Assembly: GCA_024207135.1 (NCBI GenBank)
Contig: CP042428.1
Coordinates: 2,480,001 to 2,544,000 of the forward strand
Reading direction: 5' to 3'
DNA: 64,000 bases
Source of the DNA: Arthrobacter sp. C2
GTDB taxonomy: Bacteria; Actinomycetota; Actinomycetes; Actinomycetales; Micrococcaceae
Every line of letters begins with the position of its first letter. The stretch's first letter is position 1. A program made the position numbers and the translations under genes. Positions 43,784 to 52,768 of the stretch are shown piece after piece. The notes under the pieces are model-generated. The model made no database searches, was not told the DNA's origin, and worked only from the letters and a program-made list of their open reading frames with translations.

Positions 43784-44554
43784 TCAGGCACTGTTGCGGC
43801 CCCCGCTGAGATCCAGGGTCTGCCCGGTCATGTAACTGGCTTCGGAAGAGAGCAGCCAGGCGGCCAGCGCCGCAAACTCGGTGGGATCGCCTACCCGCCC
43901 CATCGGCACGCGTGAGAGCAGTTCGGCATTGCGTTCCGGACTAAGTGCCGCAAGCAGCGGCGTCTGGAACATGGACGGAGCGACGCAGTTGATGGAGATG
44001 CCATGGCGGGCATTCTCCTTGGCCGCGGTCTTGCCCAGCGCAATCAGACCCGCCTTGGAAACCGAGTAGGCAGCCATGTTCGGGTTGCCTTCCCGCCCCG
44101 CGATCGAGGCGAGCATGACGATCCGTCCGTAACGGGCCTCACGCATCACCGGCAAGACGGCCTGCAACCCGTGGAGGCACCCGGTGAGGTTGATTTCCAA
44201 GGTCCGGTTCCATCCGGCCTGGGGCATCTGGTCCACCGGCGTTTCCGGTCCCTGGAGCCCGTGGCAAAACAGGGCCCCGTCGAGCCGGCCGAAACGCCCC
44301 AGTATCCCCTCCAGCACCTGCGACCATTGCCCCGGATCCGTGACGTCCAGGCTCTGCGACAGCCCGTCATCCCCCGGAGCCTCGACGGGCGCGACCACGT
44401 CGGTGGCCACCACCACTGCGCCCTCCCGGCGCAGCCGTTCCACGGCGGTGGAGCCCAGTCCCCCGCTGGCCCCGGTCACCAGGACCACCCGCTGGGCGAA
44501 GCGGCCCGGCCACGGACTAAAATCTGGCGGGGGTGCCAGTATGGGATCATCCAT
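43784..44554 (-). CDS. SDR family oxidoreductase
   Basis: A 256-residue classical short-chain dehydrogenase: VVLVTGASGGLGSTAVERL (cofactor), VVATDVV (Asp after strand 2, NAD-type), catalytic Ser in MLASIAGREG and Y-x3-K in AAYSVSKAGLIALGK, and SYMTGQTLDLSGG. The ATG at 44554 has AAGGAG 6 nt upstream. It ends the minus-strand island; 153 bp separate it from the FAD protein gene before it. Confidence 0.85.
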   Translation of the reverse strand: MDDPILAPPPDFSPWPGRFAQRVVLVTGASGGLGSTAVERLRREGAVVVATDVVAPVEAPGDDGLSQSLDVTDPGQWSQVLEGILGRFGRLDGALFCHGLQGPETPVDQMPQAGWNRTLEINLTGCLHGLQAVLPVMREARYGRIVMLASIAGREGNPNMAAYSVSKAGLIALGKTAAKENARHGISINCVAPSMFQTPLLAALSPERNAELLSRVPMGRVGDPTEFAALAAWLLSSEASYMTGQTLDLSGGRNSA

Positions 44555-44707
44555 GAGATTCTCCTTGGTGTGCGATACGAGTGTGGAGTCCCGGAAGATA
44601 TCCGGGCCTACAGCTTCGCTCATGGCTTGTGGGCCTTGGGCCCAGGCCATCCATGCAGCAGGTATGCGTTCGGCGGAGCACCTCGGTGCCCCCGGGCATC
44701 TGCGGAA

Positions 44708-46369
44708 TCATGCGCGAACGACCCCTGCGGCGGCCCGCTTTCGTGCACCCTCGGCGGCGATGTGCCTACCCGCAGCAAAGGCACGGGTCACCGCCGAGCC
44801 GAGGGTTGCCCCGCCACCGGGGTAGTTGTTGCGGAACACGCTCGCGGCAACATTCCCCGCCGCGTAGAGCCCCTCGATCGGCTTGCCGTGCCGGTCCAGG
44901 ACCTGCCCGTCGTGGTTGGTGGCCAGCCCGCCCGAGGTGCCGAGCACACCGGCATGCAACGGCACCGCGTAAAACGGTGCGCGCGCCAGCGGTGCCAGAC
45001 AGGGGTTGGGCAGGTTCGACGCATCCCCCAGGTGACGGTCCTGCTCGCTGCCGCCGCGCCCGAACCCGGTGTCCACGCCTTTTTCGGCGTCCAGGTTGAA
45101 GATGCGCACCGTTTCGGCCAGGGCGGCGGCATCGATGCCCAGTGCCCGGCCCAGGTCCTCCAGGGACTCGGCGCTGGTCATCCACTCCTCGGGCACCCCG
45201 GGAGTGGAACCGGCCACCGGGTACTTTTCGAGGTAGTTGGCATCGAACACGAGCCAGGCCGGGTTGTTGGCCTGGTGTGAGGTGTTCGGATCGATGTTGG
45301 CGAAGACCCGCGCGGCATCGTGGTAGTTCAGGGCCTCGTTCACGAAGCGGCGCCCCGAGGCATTGACGGTGATGGAACCCGGCAACGTCATCTCCACGTT
45401 GCCCATGCGGCCCGAGGGCCTGGAGTCGTATTGCTGCGCCGGCGGGGTGATCACCGGCACGCCCCAGACCGCTGTCATGTCCCGCACCGTGGCACCGACG
45501 GCGAGTCCAAGTTCCAGTCCGTCGCCCTCGTTCGACGGGGCGCCGATGGGAGTGACCGGCAGCGGCAAAAACGCCCGGCGCAGCCGCTCGTTCCATTCGA
45601 ACCCGCCCGAGGCGATGACCACCGCATCGGCGCGAACCGCAACCGAGCCGTCCACCGTGAGACGCCATCCCGCGTCTCCGCGCACCATGTCGGTCACCGG
45701 TGCCTCGAGGGCCAAGACCACTCCCAGGTCCAGGGCGGTGGCAGCCAGGGAGCCCACCAGGGCGCCGCCCATGGTGCGCACCCCCGAGGCGGCTCGTTTG
45801 GCGAGCAGCCCCGCGTCGGGGGCCCGCCCGTTGAGGTTGTCGCGCTCGATCATGCTCAGCAGCGGGAAATAGGTTGGCGGGCGCAGCATGGCGCTGAGCC
45901 CGGGGTACCCTTCCCCGGAGAACGGCAGGTTGTCCAGGCTTCGACCGCCGTGCGCGGCGCCGTCCCATTCCATGTGGTAGTCCGGCCGTGCCAGCGGCAC
46001 GAGGTTCACCCGGGTCTGGCCGTCGAGGAACTCGATGGCCTGCGCCGCGGTGTCAACGAACCAGTCGATGTCGGCCTGCTCCACGGCGTGGCCTGCCGCG
46101 GCGTGCAGGTAGGCGGCCCCGGCCGCCTTCGAGTCGGCAAATCCGGCTTCGCGGGCCAGGTGGTTGTTCGGTGCCCAGATCACGCCGCCGCCGGCGGAAC
46201 TGGTTCCGCCCAGCAGCGCGGCCTTCTCCAGCACCAGCACGTTGGCCCCCGCGTGGGCGGCACGCACCGCGGCGGTCAGGCCGGCGGCACCGGACCCGAT
46301 GACCACCACGTCATAGCCGGGCTCCAGCTCGGTGATCGGTGTGGCCGGGGAGGCAAGGGGGGTGTTCAT
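44708..46369 (-). CDS. FAD-binding dehydrogenase (KstD/fumarate-reductase flavoprotein-like), copy 1
   Basis: A 553-residue flavoprotein: N-terminal FAD loop DVVVIGSGAAGLTAAVRAAHAGANVLVLEK, then GGTSSAGGGVIWAPNN, VIASGGFEWN, ITVNASGRRFVNEALNYHD (capping domain) and the closing GLYAAGNVAASVFRNNYPGGGATLGSAVTRAF. This is the layout of 3-ketosteroid-1-dehydrogenase-like enzymes, which introduce double bonds next to a carbonyl. Substrate unknown; the neighbours suggest a cyclic keto-acid. It is the most distant of the three copies in the island. Confidence 0.82.
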   Translation of the reverse strand: MNTPLASPATPITELEPGYDVVVIGSGAAGLTAAVRAAHAGANVLVLEKAALLGGTSSAGGGVIWAPNNHLAREAGFADSKAAGAAYLHAAAGHAVEQADIDWFVDTAAQAIEFLDGQTRVNLVPLARPDYHMEWDGAAHGGRSLDNLPFSGEGYPGLSAMLRPPTYFPLLSMIERDNLNGRAPDAGLLAKRAASGVRTMGGALVGSLAATALDLGVVLALEAPVTDMVRGDAGWRLTVDGSVAVRADAVVIASGGFEWNERLRRAFLPLPVTPIGAPSNEGDGLELGLAVGATVRDMTAVWGVPVITPPAQQYDSRPSGRMGNVEMTLPGSITVNASGRRFVNEALNYHDAARVFANIDPNTSHQANNPAWLVFDANYLEKYPVAGSTPGVPEEWMTSAESLEDLGRALGIDAAALAETVRIFNLDAEKGVDTGFGRGGSEQDRHLGDASNLPNPCLAPLARAPFYAVPLHAGVLGTSGGLATNHDGQVLDRHGKPIEGLYAAGNVAASVFRNNYPGGGATLGSAVTRAFAAGRHIAAEGARKRAAAGVVRA

Positions 46370-46410
46370 GGTTCGGCGCTTTCGTTCGGTGGGACTCGGG
46401 GACGGGGCTC

Positions 46411-47475
46411 TTAGGAGGCCAGGACGCTGGCGGGCATGTCGATGACGATCTTCCCGACGTTTTGCCCGGGATCCAGCATGGTCTCGAAGGCCTGCCCCAG
46501 CTGCTTCAAATCGAAGCTGTGGGTGATCAGCTTGTAGGCGAGGTCGTGGTGCCGGTTGAGCACCTCGAGTGCCTCCGGGATCAGGTTCAGCGAGTTGCGG
46601 CTGCCACGGATGTCAAGTTCCTTGAAGGGGACATCCCTCATGGACAGTGCCGCGGTTGCCGTGGAGATCCCGACCTGGACGATGCGTGCCGTGGGCGCGG
46701 CCAGGCGGACCGCGTTCTCGAAGGAGACCGGAACGCCCGTGGCCTCGATGACCAGCGACGGGCCCGACAGCGGGCACCAGCTCTCGAGTTCGGCCTGCTG
46801 TTCGGGGTTCGGGAATTCGCCGGAGCCGGCCTTCAGCGTGGCCACGGCCCCGAAGGCCCGGGCCAGTTCGAGGCGCGATTCCGAAAGATCCGAGGCGATG
46901 ACCGTGACCCCGCGCTCGGCCAGGAACAAGGTGGCCAGCAGCCCGATCGGCCCGCACCCCAGCACCAGCGCGGTTTCGCCCTCCACCGGGGTTCCCCGGT
47001 TGACGGCCTGCATCGCGATCGAACCGGGCTCCCCGAGGGCGGCCAGCCTCACGGGCATGCCCTCGGGCAGCACATGGAGCTTGCCGACAGGGACGCTGAC
47101 CACTTCGGCCAGCGCGCCGTCCTCGTAGCAGCCCAGGCAGGAAATTGACTGGCAGACGTTGTAGCGCCCGGCCTTGCAGGGACCGCACTCGTTGCAGTAG
47201 ACCATGGGGCTGACCGCCACCGGCGCACCCACCGGAAGCTGCTCTGCTCCCGGCGCTGCCTCGGTGCCAAAGTCGATGGCCTCGATGATGCCGACGAACT
47301 CGTGGCCCTGGACCAGCGGAAGGTCCGTCGGATAGTCGTCGTCCCAGATGTGCAGGTCGGTGCCGCACAGGGCGACGTGCTGGACGCGCACCAGGGCGTG
47401 CCCGGGACGCAGCGCGGGCATGTCCTCGTCGCGGAATTCGATGGTCCGGCGCTTGGTGGTGTGTGCTCTGAGCAT
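46411..47475 (-). CDS. Zinc-dependent alcohol dehydrogenase (MDR family)
   Basis: A 354-residue medium-chain dehydrogenase. Catalytic zinc ligands lie in VALCGTDLH (Cys) and VQGHEFVG (His-Glu); the structural zinc is bound by CNECGPCKAGRYNVC. The cofactor loop is LVLGCGPIGLLATLF with ASDLSE (Asp, NAD-type). Resembles sorbitol/threonine dehydrogenases. It lies 32 bp after the YciI gene and 41 bp before an FAD dehydrogenase gene; probably oxidises a ring or polyol hydroxyl. Confidence 0.86.
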   Translation of the reverse strand: MLRAHTTKRRTIEFRDEDMPALRPGHALVRVQHVALCGTDLHIWDDDYPTDLPLVQGHEFVGIIEAIDFGTEAAPGAEQLPVGAPVAVSPMVYCNECGPCKAGRYNVCQSISCLGCYEDGALAEVVSVPVGKLHVLPEGMPVRLAALGEPGSIAMQAVNRGTPVEGETALVLGCGPIGLLATLFLAERGVTVIASDLSESRLELARAFGAVATLKAGSGEFPNPEQQAELESWCPLSGPSLVIEATGVPVSFENAVRLAAPTARIVQVGISTATAALSMRDVPFKELDIRGSRNSLNLIPEALEVLNRHHDLAYKLITHSFDLKQLGQAFETMLDPGQNVGKIVIDMPASVLAS

Positions 47476-47507
47476 GGTCTTGTCCTCTCCCGTCCGGGCC
47501 GCGAGGC

Positions 47508-47792
47508 CTAGAGCTTGTCCTTGCCGAAGAAGATGTCCCAGCGACGGATGCCGCGCTCGGTGATCAGCCCGGCCTGGGCGAACGGGTCGGCATCCATCAT
47601 GGCCAGCGCGTCGGCCTCGTCGGCGGCGCTGATGATCAGCAGGGCGCCGGCGCCGGAGTCGACGGGACCGCTGACCAACAGGCGGCCTGCCTCGAAGCGG
47701 TCCTTCAGGAACTCGACGTGGGTGGGGCGGACCTCGTCGCGCCTCGAAGCGGTCTCGTCCGAGTAGGTGTAGCTAATGGCGTAGGTGTTCAT
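47508..47792 (-). CDS. YciI family protein
   Basis: A 94-residue YCII-like protein: AISYTYSDETASRRDEVRPTHVEFLKDRFEAGRLLVSGPVDS and DEADALAMMDADPFAQAGLI are typical (His and Asp active-site candidates in RPTHVEFL and DADPF). Small ferredoxin-fold proteins of this family often accompany aromatic degradation genes, for example muconolactone isomerase relatives. Exact role unknown. Confidence 0.82.
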   Translation of the reverse strand: MNTYAISYTYSDETASRRDEVRPTHVEFLKDRFEAGRLLVSGPVDSGAGALLIISAADEADALAMMDADPFAQAGLITERGIRRWDIFFGKDKL

Positions 47793-47844
47793 GGCGTGGT
47801 GCTCCTGGGATGTTGTGTGTTTGGAAATCGGTGGGTGCTGCTAG

Positions 47845-49611
47845 CTAACGGGTGCGATCCTCGAGCGCGGGGGCCTCGGTGCCGTCGTCTTCATAAGCGG
47901 TGGTTCCGGCCATGTCGCGCGCTGCGACGTATCCGAAGGTCAGCGCGGGCCCGAGGTTGATGCCGCCGGCCGGGTAGTGCCCGCCCATGACGCTGGCCTG
48001 GTCGTTGCCCGCCGCGTAGAGCCCGGCGATCACGTTCCCGGACTCGTCGAGCACGCGGGCCGCGGCATCCACGTCGATGCCGGCGAAGGTGCCGAAGGAT
48101 CCGGGCACCACCTTGACCGCGTAGAACGGACCCTTCTCGATCGGGCCGAGCGAGGGGTTGGGGGTGTTTTTCGCGTCCCCGCCATAGCGGTTGAACGCGC
48201 TTTCGCCGCGCCCGAACTCCGGGTCGATGCCCCGGGCCGCGTTGGCGTTGAAGTCAGCCACGGTTGCGGCGAGCTGTGCCGGATCGATGCCGCACTTGGC
48301 CGCCAACTCCTCCAAGGTGCTGCCCTTCACCAGGTAGCCGCTGCGCAGGTACGGGGCCAGCGGCACCGGAAGCGGCTTGGCCATGCCCAGCGGGAAGCGA
48401 CGGACGTAGCGCGAGTCGGCGATCTGCCAGGCCTGCACCGCCTGGCCCTCGCCGCTCGCCTTGATCATGGCGTCGACGTAGTCGTAGTAGCCGTTGGCCT
48501 CGTTGACGAAGCGCTTGCCGTTGGCCAGCACCCCGATGCTGCCTGGCTTGGCGCGGTCCATGATGTGCGGGAAGGTGCCGGTTTTCCCGTTGGGGTACTT
48601 GATCAGAGAGACCGGGCACCATGCGGCAGGGGAGGCCATATCGGTGTTGAAGCGTGCGCCCACGGCCCGCGCCATGTCCAGGCCCGCACCGTTGGCCTCG
48701 GCCGGGGCCAGGGACCAGTGTTCGTTGCCAGTGGGGGTGTGGGGGAAGAGTTCGGCGCGCAGGGCGGCGTTCTGCGGGAAGCCGCCGGTGGCCAGCACCA
48801 CGCCGCGGCGGGCGGCCAGGGTGTAATCGCCGTTCGGGCCGCTGAGCTTAACCCCGGTGACCCGGCCCGCGTCGTCGGTGAGCAGTTGGTGTGCGGCGGT
48901 GGACACGCGGATGTCCACGCCCAGGTCGTCGGCGGACTTCATCAAGCGTGCGGTCAGCGCGGTGCCGTTGACCAGCTGCATGTTCCGGCGGTGCACGGCC
49001 AGGTCGAACAGGTGGGTGGTGACGCGCTTGGCCGCATGCAGGATGCCTGGGATGCTTCCCTGGGAGGCGGAGAGGAACTTGGACAGGTCTTCCCCGGCCA
49101 TGATGCCCATGCCCAGGAAGCTGGTGGCGTAGAGCTGGTGGCGCATCTTGGCCCGCAGCCCGGGCTTGATGTTCCGCGCGTTGTACGGGGCGGGGCCCAC
49201 CGAGCGGTGTCCGGTGCCGGCTCCGGGGGTGTCCCCATAGATGTCGTTGATCTTCGCGCCGGGGGTGAATTGCAGGGAGGTGCGTTGGTGGAAGAAGCCG
49301 ACCATGTGCGGCACCGCTTCGAGGAAGGCGTCCACGCGTGCAGCGTTGTAGCGAGCCCCCAGCCGGTGGCGCAGGTAGGTGCGGAATTCCTCCCGGTCCT
49401 CGTTGACGCCCGCGGCCTTGGCCAGCGGGTTGCCCGGGGTCCAGGCCCAGCCGCCGGACCAGGAGGTGGCTCCGCCGCATACCTCGGCCTTTTCCACCAC
49501 GACCACCTTCAGCCCGTGGTAGGCGGCGGTCACCGCGGCGGACAGTCCGCCGGCGCCGGATCCGACGACAACGACATCGACCTCGGATGCTTGGATGGGA
49601 GTGGTGCTCAT
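47845..49611 (-). CDS. FAD-binding dehydrogenase (KstD-like), copy 2
   Basis: A 588-residue flavoprotein with VDVVVVGSGAGGLSAAVTAAYHGLKVVVVEK, GGATSWSGGWAWTPGN, GVVLATGGFPQN, GVLANGKRFVNEANGYYDYVDAM and [37 protein letters not shown]. The GNDxxSVMGxxYPxxG end is shared with copy 3 at 58496 and is the form seen in KstD-type desaturases. It lies in the middle of the operon that begins with the Gfo/Idh gene. Confidence 0.84.
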   Translation of the reverse strand: MSTTPIQASEVDVVVVGSGAGGLSAAVTAAYHGLKVVVVEKAEVCGGATSWSGGWAWTPGNPLAKAAGVNEDREEFRTYLRHRLGARYNAARVDAFLEAVPHMVGFFHQRTSLQFTPGAKINDIYGDTPGAGTGHRSVGPAPYNARNIKPGLRAKMRHQLYATSFLGMGIMAGEDLSKFLSASQGSIPGILHAAKRVTTHLFDLAVHRRNMQLVNGTALTARLMKSADDLGVDIRVSTAAHQLLTDDAGRVTGVKLSGPNGDYTLAARRGVVLATGGFPQNAALRAELFPHTPTGNEHWSLAPAEANGAGLDMARAVGARFNTDMASPAAWCPVSLIKYPNGKTGTFPHIMDRAKPGSIGVLANGKRFVNEANGYYDYVDAMIKASGEGQAVQAWQIADSRYVRRFPLGMAKPLPVPLAPYLRSGYLVKGSTLEELAAKCGIDPAQLAATVADFNANAARGIDPEFGRGESAFNRYGGDAKNTPNPSLGPIEKGPFYAVKVVPGSFGTFAGIDVDAAARVLDESGNVIAGLYAAGNDQASVMGGHYPAGGINLGPALTFGYVAARDMAGTTAYEDDGTEAPALEDRTR

Positions 49612-49666
49612 GGTGGGTGTTTCCGTTCAGTTCAAAAAGGGAGGGAGGGAAGGTGAAGTCCCGGGC

Positions 49667-50506
49667 CTAATGGCCGTATTCGTCGGAGTCCAGGCGCGGT
49701 CCGGCCCCGGTGTCCAGGGCGTCGATCCCCGCGCGTTCGGCGGGAGTGAGACTGAAGTCGAAGACCTCGAGGTTCTCGCGCTGGCGTGCGTCGCTGGCCG
49801 ACTTCGGCACCGCAAGGCGGCCGGCGTCAAGGTGCCAGCGCAGCACGATTTGGGCCGGGGTCTTGGAGTGTGCGGTTGCCGGGCCGGTGATGGCAGGATC
49901 AAGAAGGAAATCCCCGGCGCGGCCCAGCGGGCTGTAGGCCGCAGTGGCAATGCCGCGTGCCGCGTTGGCCTCCAGCAAGGGTTTCTGCAGGTGCTGCGGG
50001 TCAACCTGGATCTGGTTGATGGCCGGTTTCAGCCCCGCGGCCAGCACCTCGTCCAGGTGGGTGGCCTTGAAGTTGGACACGCCCCAGGCGCGCAGGCGTC
50101 CGGCGTCCACCAGGTCCTGCAGGCCGCGGCAGGCCTCGACGTAGCCGCCGAGTTGCGGGTTGGGCCAATGGACCAAAAACAGGTCCAGGTAGTCCAGGCC
50201 CATGCGCTTCAGCGCCGCATCGTAGCTCTGGATGGCGCCGCCGCGGGAGTGGCCCGGCAGGCTGAGCTTGCTGGTGACCCAGAGCTGTTCGCGGGCCATG
50301 CCGCTGCGGCGAATGCCTTCGCCGACGGCGTCCTCGTTGCCGTACTTCTGCGCGGTGTCGAGGTGGCGGTAGCCGTTGGCGATGCCGCGGGCGACGCTGT
50401 CGGCGGCTTCCTCGCCGAGCAGCGGCCAGGTCCCCAGACCGAGCATGGGGGCCCGCACGCCGGGAGCAATCTCCAGATCCGCTGCCGCGGTGTTGGTGGT
50501 GTTCAT
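49667..50506 (-). CDS. Aldo/keto reductase
   Basis: A 279-residue AKR (family 5-like): GLGTWPLLGEEAADSV, catalytic Asp and Tyr in YRHLDTAQKYGNEDAVG, Lys in LWVTSKLSL, His in YLDLFLVHWPNP, and the NADPH-binding VPKSASDARQRENLEVFDF. ATG at 50506 (GAGAGG 8 nt upstream) is preferred over a GTG 8 codons earlier that overlaps the previous stop. Reduces or oxidises a carbonyl in the pathway. Confidence 0.86.
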   Translation of the reverse strand: MNTTNTAAADLEIAPGVRAPMLGLGTWPLLGEEAADSVARGIANGYRHLDTAQKYGNEDAVGEGIRRSGMAREQLWVTSKLSLPGHSRGGAIQSYDAALKRMGLDYLDLFLVHWPNPQLGGYVEACRGLQDLVDAGRLRAWGVSNFKATHLDEVLAAGLKPAINQIQVDPQHLQKPLLEANAARGIATAAYSPLGRAGDFLLDPAITGPATAHSKTPAQIVLRWHLDAGRLAVPKSASDARQRENLEVFDFSLTPAERAGIDALDTGAGPRLDSDEYGH

Positions 50507-50526
50507 GGTGTTGGCCTCTCGAGACT

Positions 50527-51372
50527 TCACTTGGACTGCGGGAGCAGGGCCGCGGCCCGCAGCGCATTGGCGGCCGCCACGACGGAATCGGCTCCGGCCT
50601 TGAGCGTGTTGGCCCAGCCCTGTTCGCCGAGGCGTGCGAGCGTGGAGTCCGAAGGGGCCTCGACGCTCAATGGGAGATCGGCCGGGAGGGCCGCGACCAT
50701 CTCGGCGAGGCGGAAGTCACCGTCGCCCGGGACCCCGCGCTCGGAGCGCGATTCATGGACCAGGCCGTCACGGTCCGCCGGGGCCACGGCCGGGCCGTCG
50801 CAGAGCTGTAGCATCGGGATCAGCCCGGCGTGTTCAAGCAGCTGCTCGTCGGTGGTGCCGACCCGGCTCAGGTGCAGGGTGTCGCCCACGAGCTTGCAGC
50901 CGGTGTCCCGGGCCAGGTTCGCCGCCAGGGGCAGCGAGTTGACGCTTTGGTAGGAGATGACCTCCAGGGTCGGGACGATGCCGAAGTCGTCACCGTCGCG
51001 GACCATCTGCCCCAGGATTTCGGCCAGCTTGTCGTGGTCGGTGAGCGCGGCGGCGACCGTGAGGCTGTTTGCGCCCAGCGCCTGGCCTGCTTCCATCATT
51101 GCCCGCCAGGCGGTGCGCTGGTCGGTGCCGTCGAGCAGCAGGAATTCGATGTCCATGATCCCGACCCCGGTGTCCTTCACGGCACGCAGCGTTTCGGCGA
51201 GCATCGCCGAACCCGGCTGCAGGTCGTAGGCGCGTTCGGTGGCGGTGACCGGGCGGACCCGGGCGCCGATGAAATCGAAGCCCGCGGTGGCGGCGATGCG
51301 CACCAATTGCGGCGGGGCGGTGCCCACCAGGGAAAGCTGGGCCAGGCCGATCTGCTGGGTTGTGCTTGTCAT
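50527..51372 (-). CDS. Sugar phosphate isomerase/epimerase family protein (TIM barrel)
   Basis: A 281-residue AP-endonuclease-2-fold protein: MDIEFLLLDG (Glu), LGANSLTVAAAL, FGIVPTLEVIS (Glu), KLVGDTLHLSRVG (Asp, His), MLQLCDGP and LSVEAPSDST (Glu) place the metal ligands as in xylose-isomerase-like epimerases and dehydratases. This is the same fold as the QsuB N-domain, so it could be a dehydratase or isomerase of a hydroaromatic acid. The ATG at 51372 is used; a TTG 4 codons earlier is possible. Confidence 0.8.
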   Translation of the reverse strand: MTSTTQQIGLAQLSLVGTAPPQLVRIAATAGFDFIGARVRPVTATERAYDLQPGSAMLAETLRAVKDTGVGIMDIEFLLLDGTDQRTAWRAMMEAGQALGANSLTVAAALTDHDKLAEILGQMVRDGDDFGIVPTLEVISYQSVNSLPLAANLARDTGCKLVGDTLHLSRVGTTDEQLLEHAGLIPMLQLCDGPAVAPADRDGLVHESRSERGVPGDGDFRLAEMVAALPADLPLSVEAPSDSTLARLGEQGWANTLKAGADSVVAAANALRAAALLPQSK

Positions 51373-51417
51373 GTTCTCGCTCAAATCATGGGGGTGGGAA
51401 ACGAATGGGGCCGGGGC

Positions 51418-52572
51418 CTAGGCGCCCGGGGTGATGGAATCGAGCCGGGCCACGACAGCATCGGGGGCCGTGGGGACATTGGTCGGGAATGGTGCGAAGC
51501 GCACCGGCTCCCCGGTGCGTGCCGACTTGTAGATCGCCAGCAGGATGCGCAACGCGTTGGTGGCGTCTTGCCCGGTGACGGCCGGGTCGTGCGAGTGGGT
51601 CACGGCGTGGACGAACTCCGCGATCTGTTCGCGGTGGTGCGGGATCAGCGCGGCGTTGATGCCGGCCAGCCCGACGTTGGCGACGGCGTCGGCCGGGTGC
51701 GCCGGGGTGCTGGCCACCGTGTCGCCCGCGGCCATGATGGTCAGGCGCCCGTCGCTGCCCTCGGGGAATTCACTCAGCTCCGCGGTGGCTCCGGTGGCAC
51801 CGGTGATGCGGATCTGCACCCCGAGTGCCGGGTTTGCGGCGGTGGAGGCGGTCAGCGTGGCGATCGCCCCGCTGGTGAACCTCAGCACCGCGGAGGCCGA
51901 ATCCTCGACTTCGATGTTCGCTGCGTGCTTGAAGGTGTTGATCGCCCCGTAGACCTCGGCGACAGGGCCCATGTACCACTGCAGCAGGTCGATGTAGTGG
52001 ATGGCCTGGGTCATCAGCACCCCGCCGCCGTCATTCGCCCAGGTGCCGCGCCAGGCGTCGGCTGAGTAGTATTCCGGTTCGCGGTGCAGCAGCACCGAGA
52101 CCTGGCCCATGACCGGTGCGCCGAGCGTGCCGTCGTCGATGGCCTCGCGCAGGGCGCGGGCCGCGGGCCAGAAGCGGCGCTGGAAGAGCACACCGAGTTT
52201 GACCCCGGCGGTCGCACAGGCATTGGCCATGCGTTCCGCCGAGGCAACATCCACGGCAATCGGCTTTTCGCACAAGACATTCACGCCCGCAGCCGCGGCG
52301 GCCAGGACCACTTCCTCGTGGGTCGGGTGCGGGGTGCAGACCGAGACGATGTCCAGGCCCAGCGCCAGCAGGGCGTCGACCGAGTCCACCGCGTGGGCGA
52401 GGTTCCAAGACTTGGCGGTGGCCTGCGCGCGGGTGATGTCGACGTCGCAGACCCCGATGACCTCCACATTCCCGAGGGAGGTGAAGGCCTCGAGGTGGTT
52501 GCGGCTGATGTTGCCGCATCCCACGATGCCCACGCGCAAGCGCGGGGTGGATGCGGTGGTGGATCCGGACAT
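51418..52572 (-). CDS. Gfo/Idh/MocA family oxidoreductase
   Basis: A 384-residue NAD(P)-dependent dehydrogenase: RVGIVGCGNISRNHLEAF cofactor loop, then VSVCTPHPTHEEV, CEKPIAVDVASAERM (the conserved EKP lysine) and GGGVLMTQAIHYIDLLQWYMG (catalytic His region). The family oxidises polyols and cyclitols such as myo-inositol. First gene of the eight-gene minus-strand run, with an IclR-type half-palindrome about 97 bp upstream. Confidence 0.85.
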   Translation of the reverse strand: MSGSTTASTPRLRVGIVGCGNISRNHLEAFTSLGNVEVIGVCDVDITRAQATAKSWNLAHAVDSVDALLALGLDIVSVCTPHPTHEEVVLAAAAAGVNVLCEKPIAVDVASAERMANACATAGVKLGVLFQRRFWPAARALREAIDDGTLGAPVMGQVSVLLHREPEYYSADAWRGTWANDGGGVLMTQAIHYIDLLQWYMGPVAEVYGAINTFKHAANIEVEDSASAVLRFTSGAIATLTASTAANPALGVQIRITGATGATAELSEFPEGSDGRLTIMAAGDTVASTPAHPADAVANVGLAGINAALIPHHREQIAEFVHAVTHSHDPAVTGQDATNALRILLAIYKSARTGEPVRFAPFPTNVPTAPDAVVARLDSITPGA

Positions 52573-52668
52573 GGTCCAGGCCTTTCTGTTGGGGTCTGTC
52601 GGGTGCTTCGCGGTTGCCCGCCGTGCATGGATTCAACTCTAGGAAGTGGCGCAGGACACGTGGTCAGG

Positions 52669-52686
52669 TTGCCTGTTGAATGGGAA
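52669..52686. promoter_or_regulatory. Putative IclR operator upstream of Gfo/Idh gene
   Basis: TTGCCTGTTGAATGGGAA matches 14 of 18 positions of the site at 54323-54341 and keeps the ATGGGAA half. It lies 97 bp before the start of the Gfo/Idh operon. Confidence 0.5.
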
Positions 52687-52768
52687 GCACGTTCGAAAAC
52701 ATCGATTCCACTTGCACATTTACTGGTTGCCTCGCCATCCGGCGAGGGGTTGGCGGGCCAGGGTGACG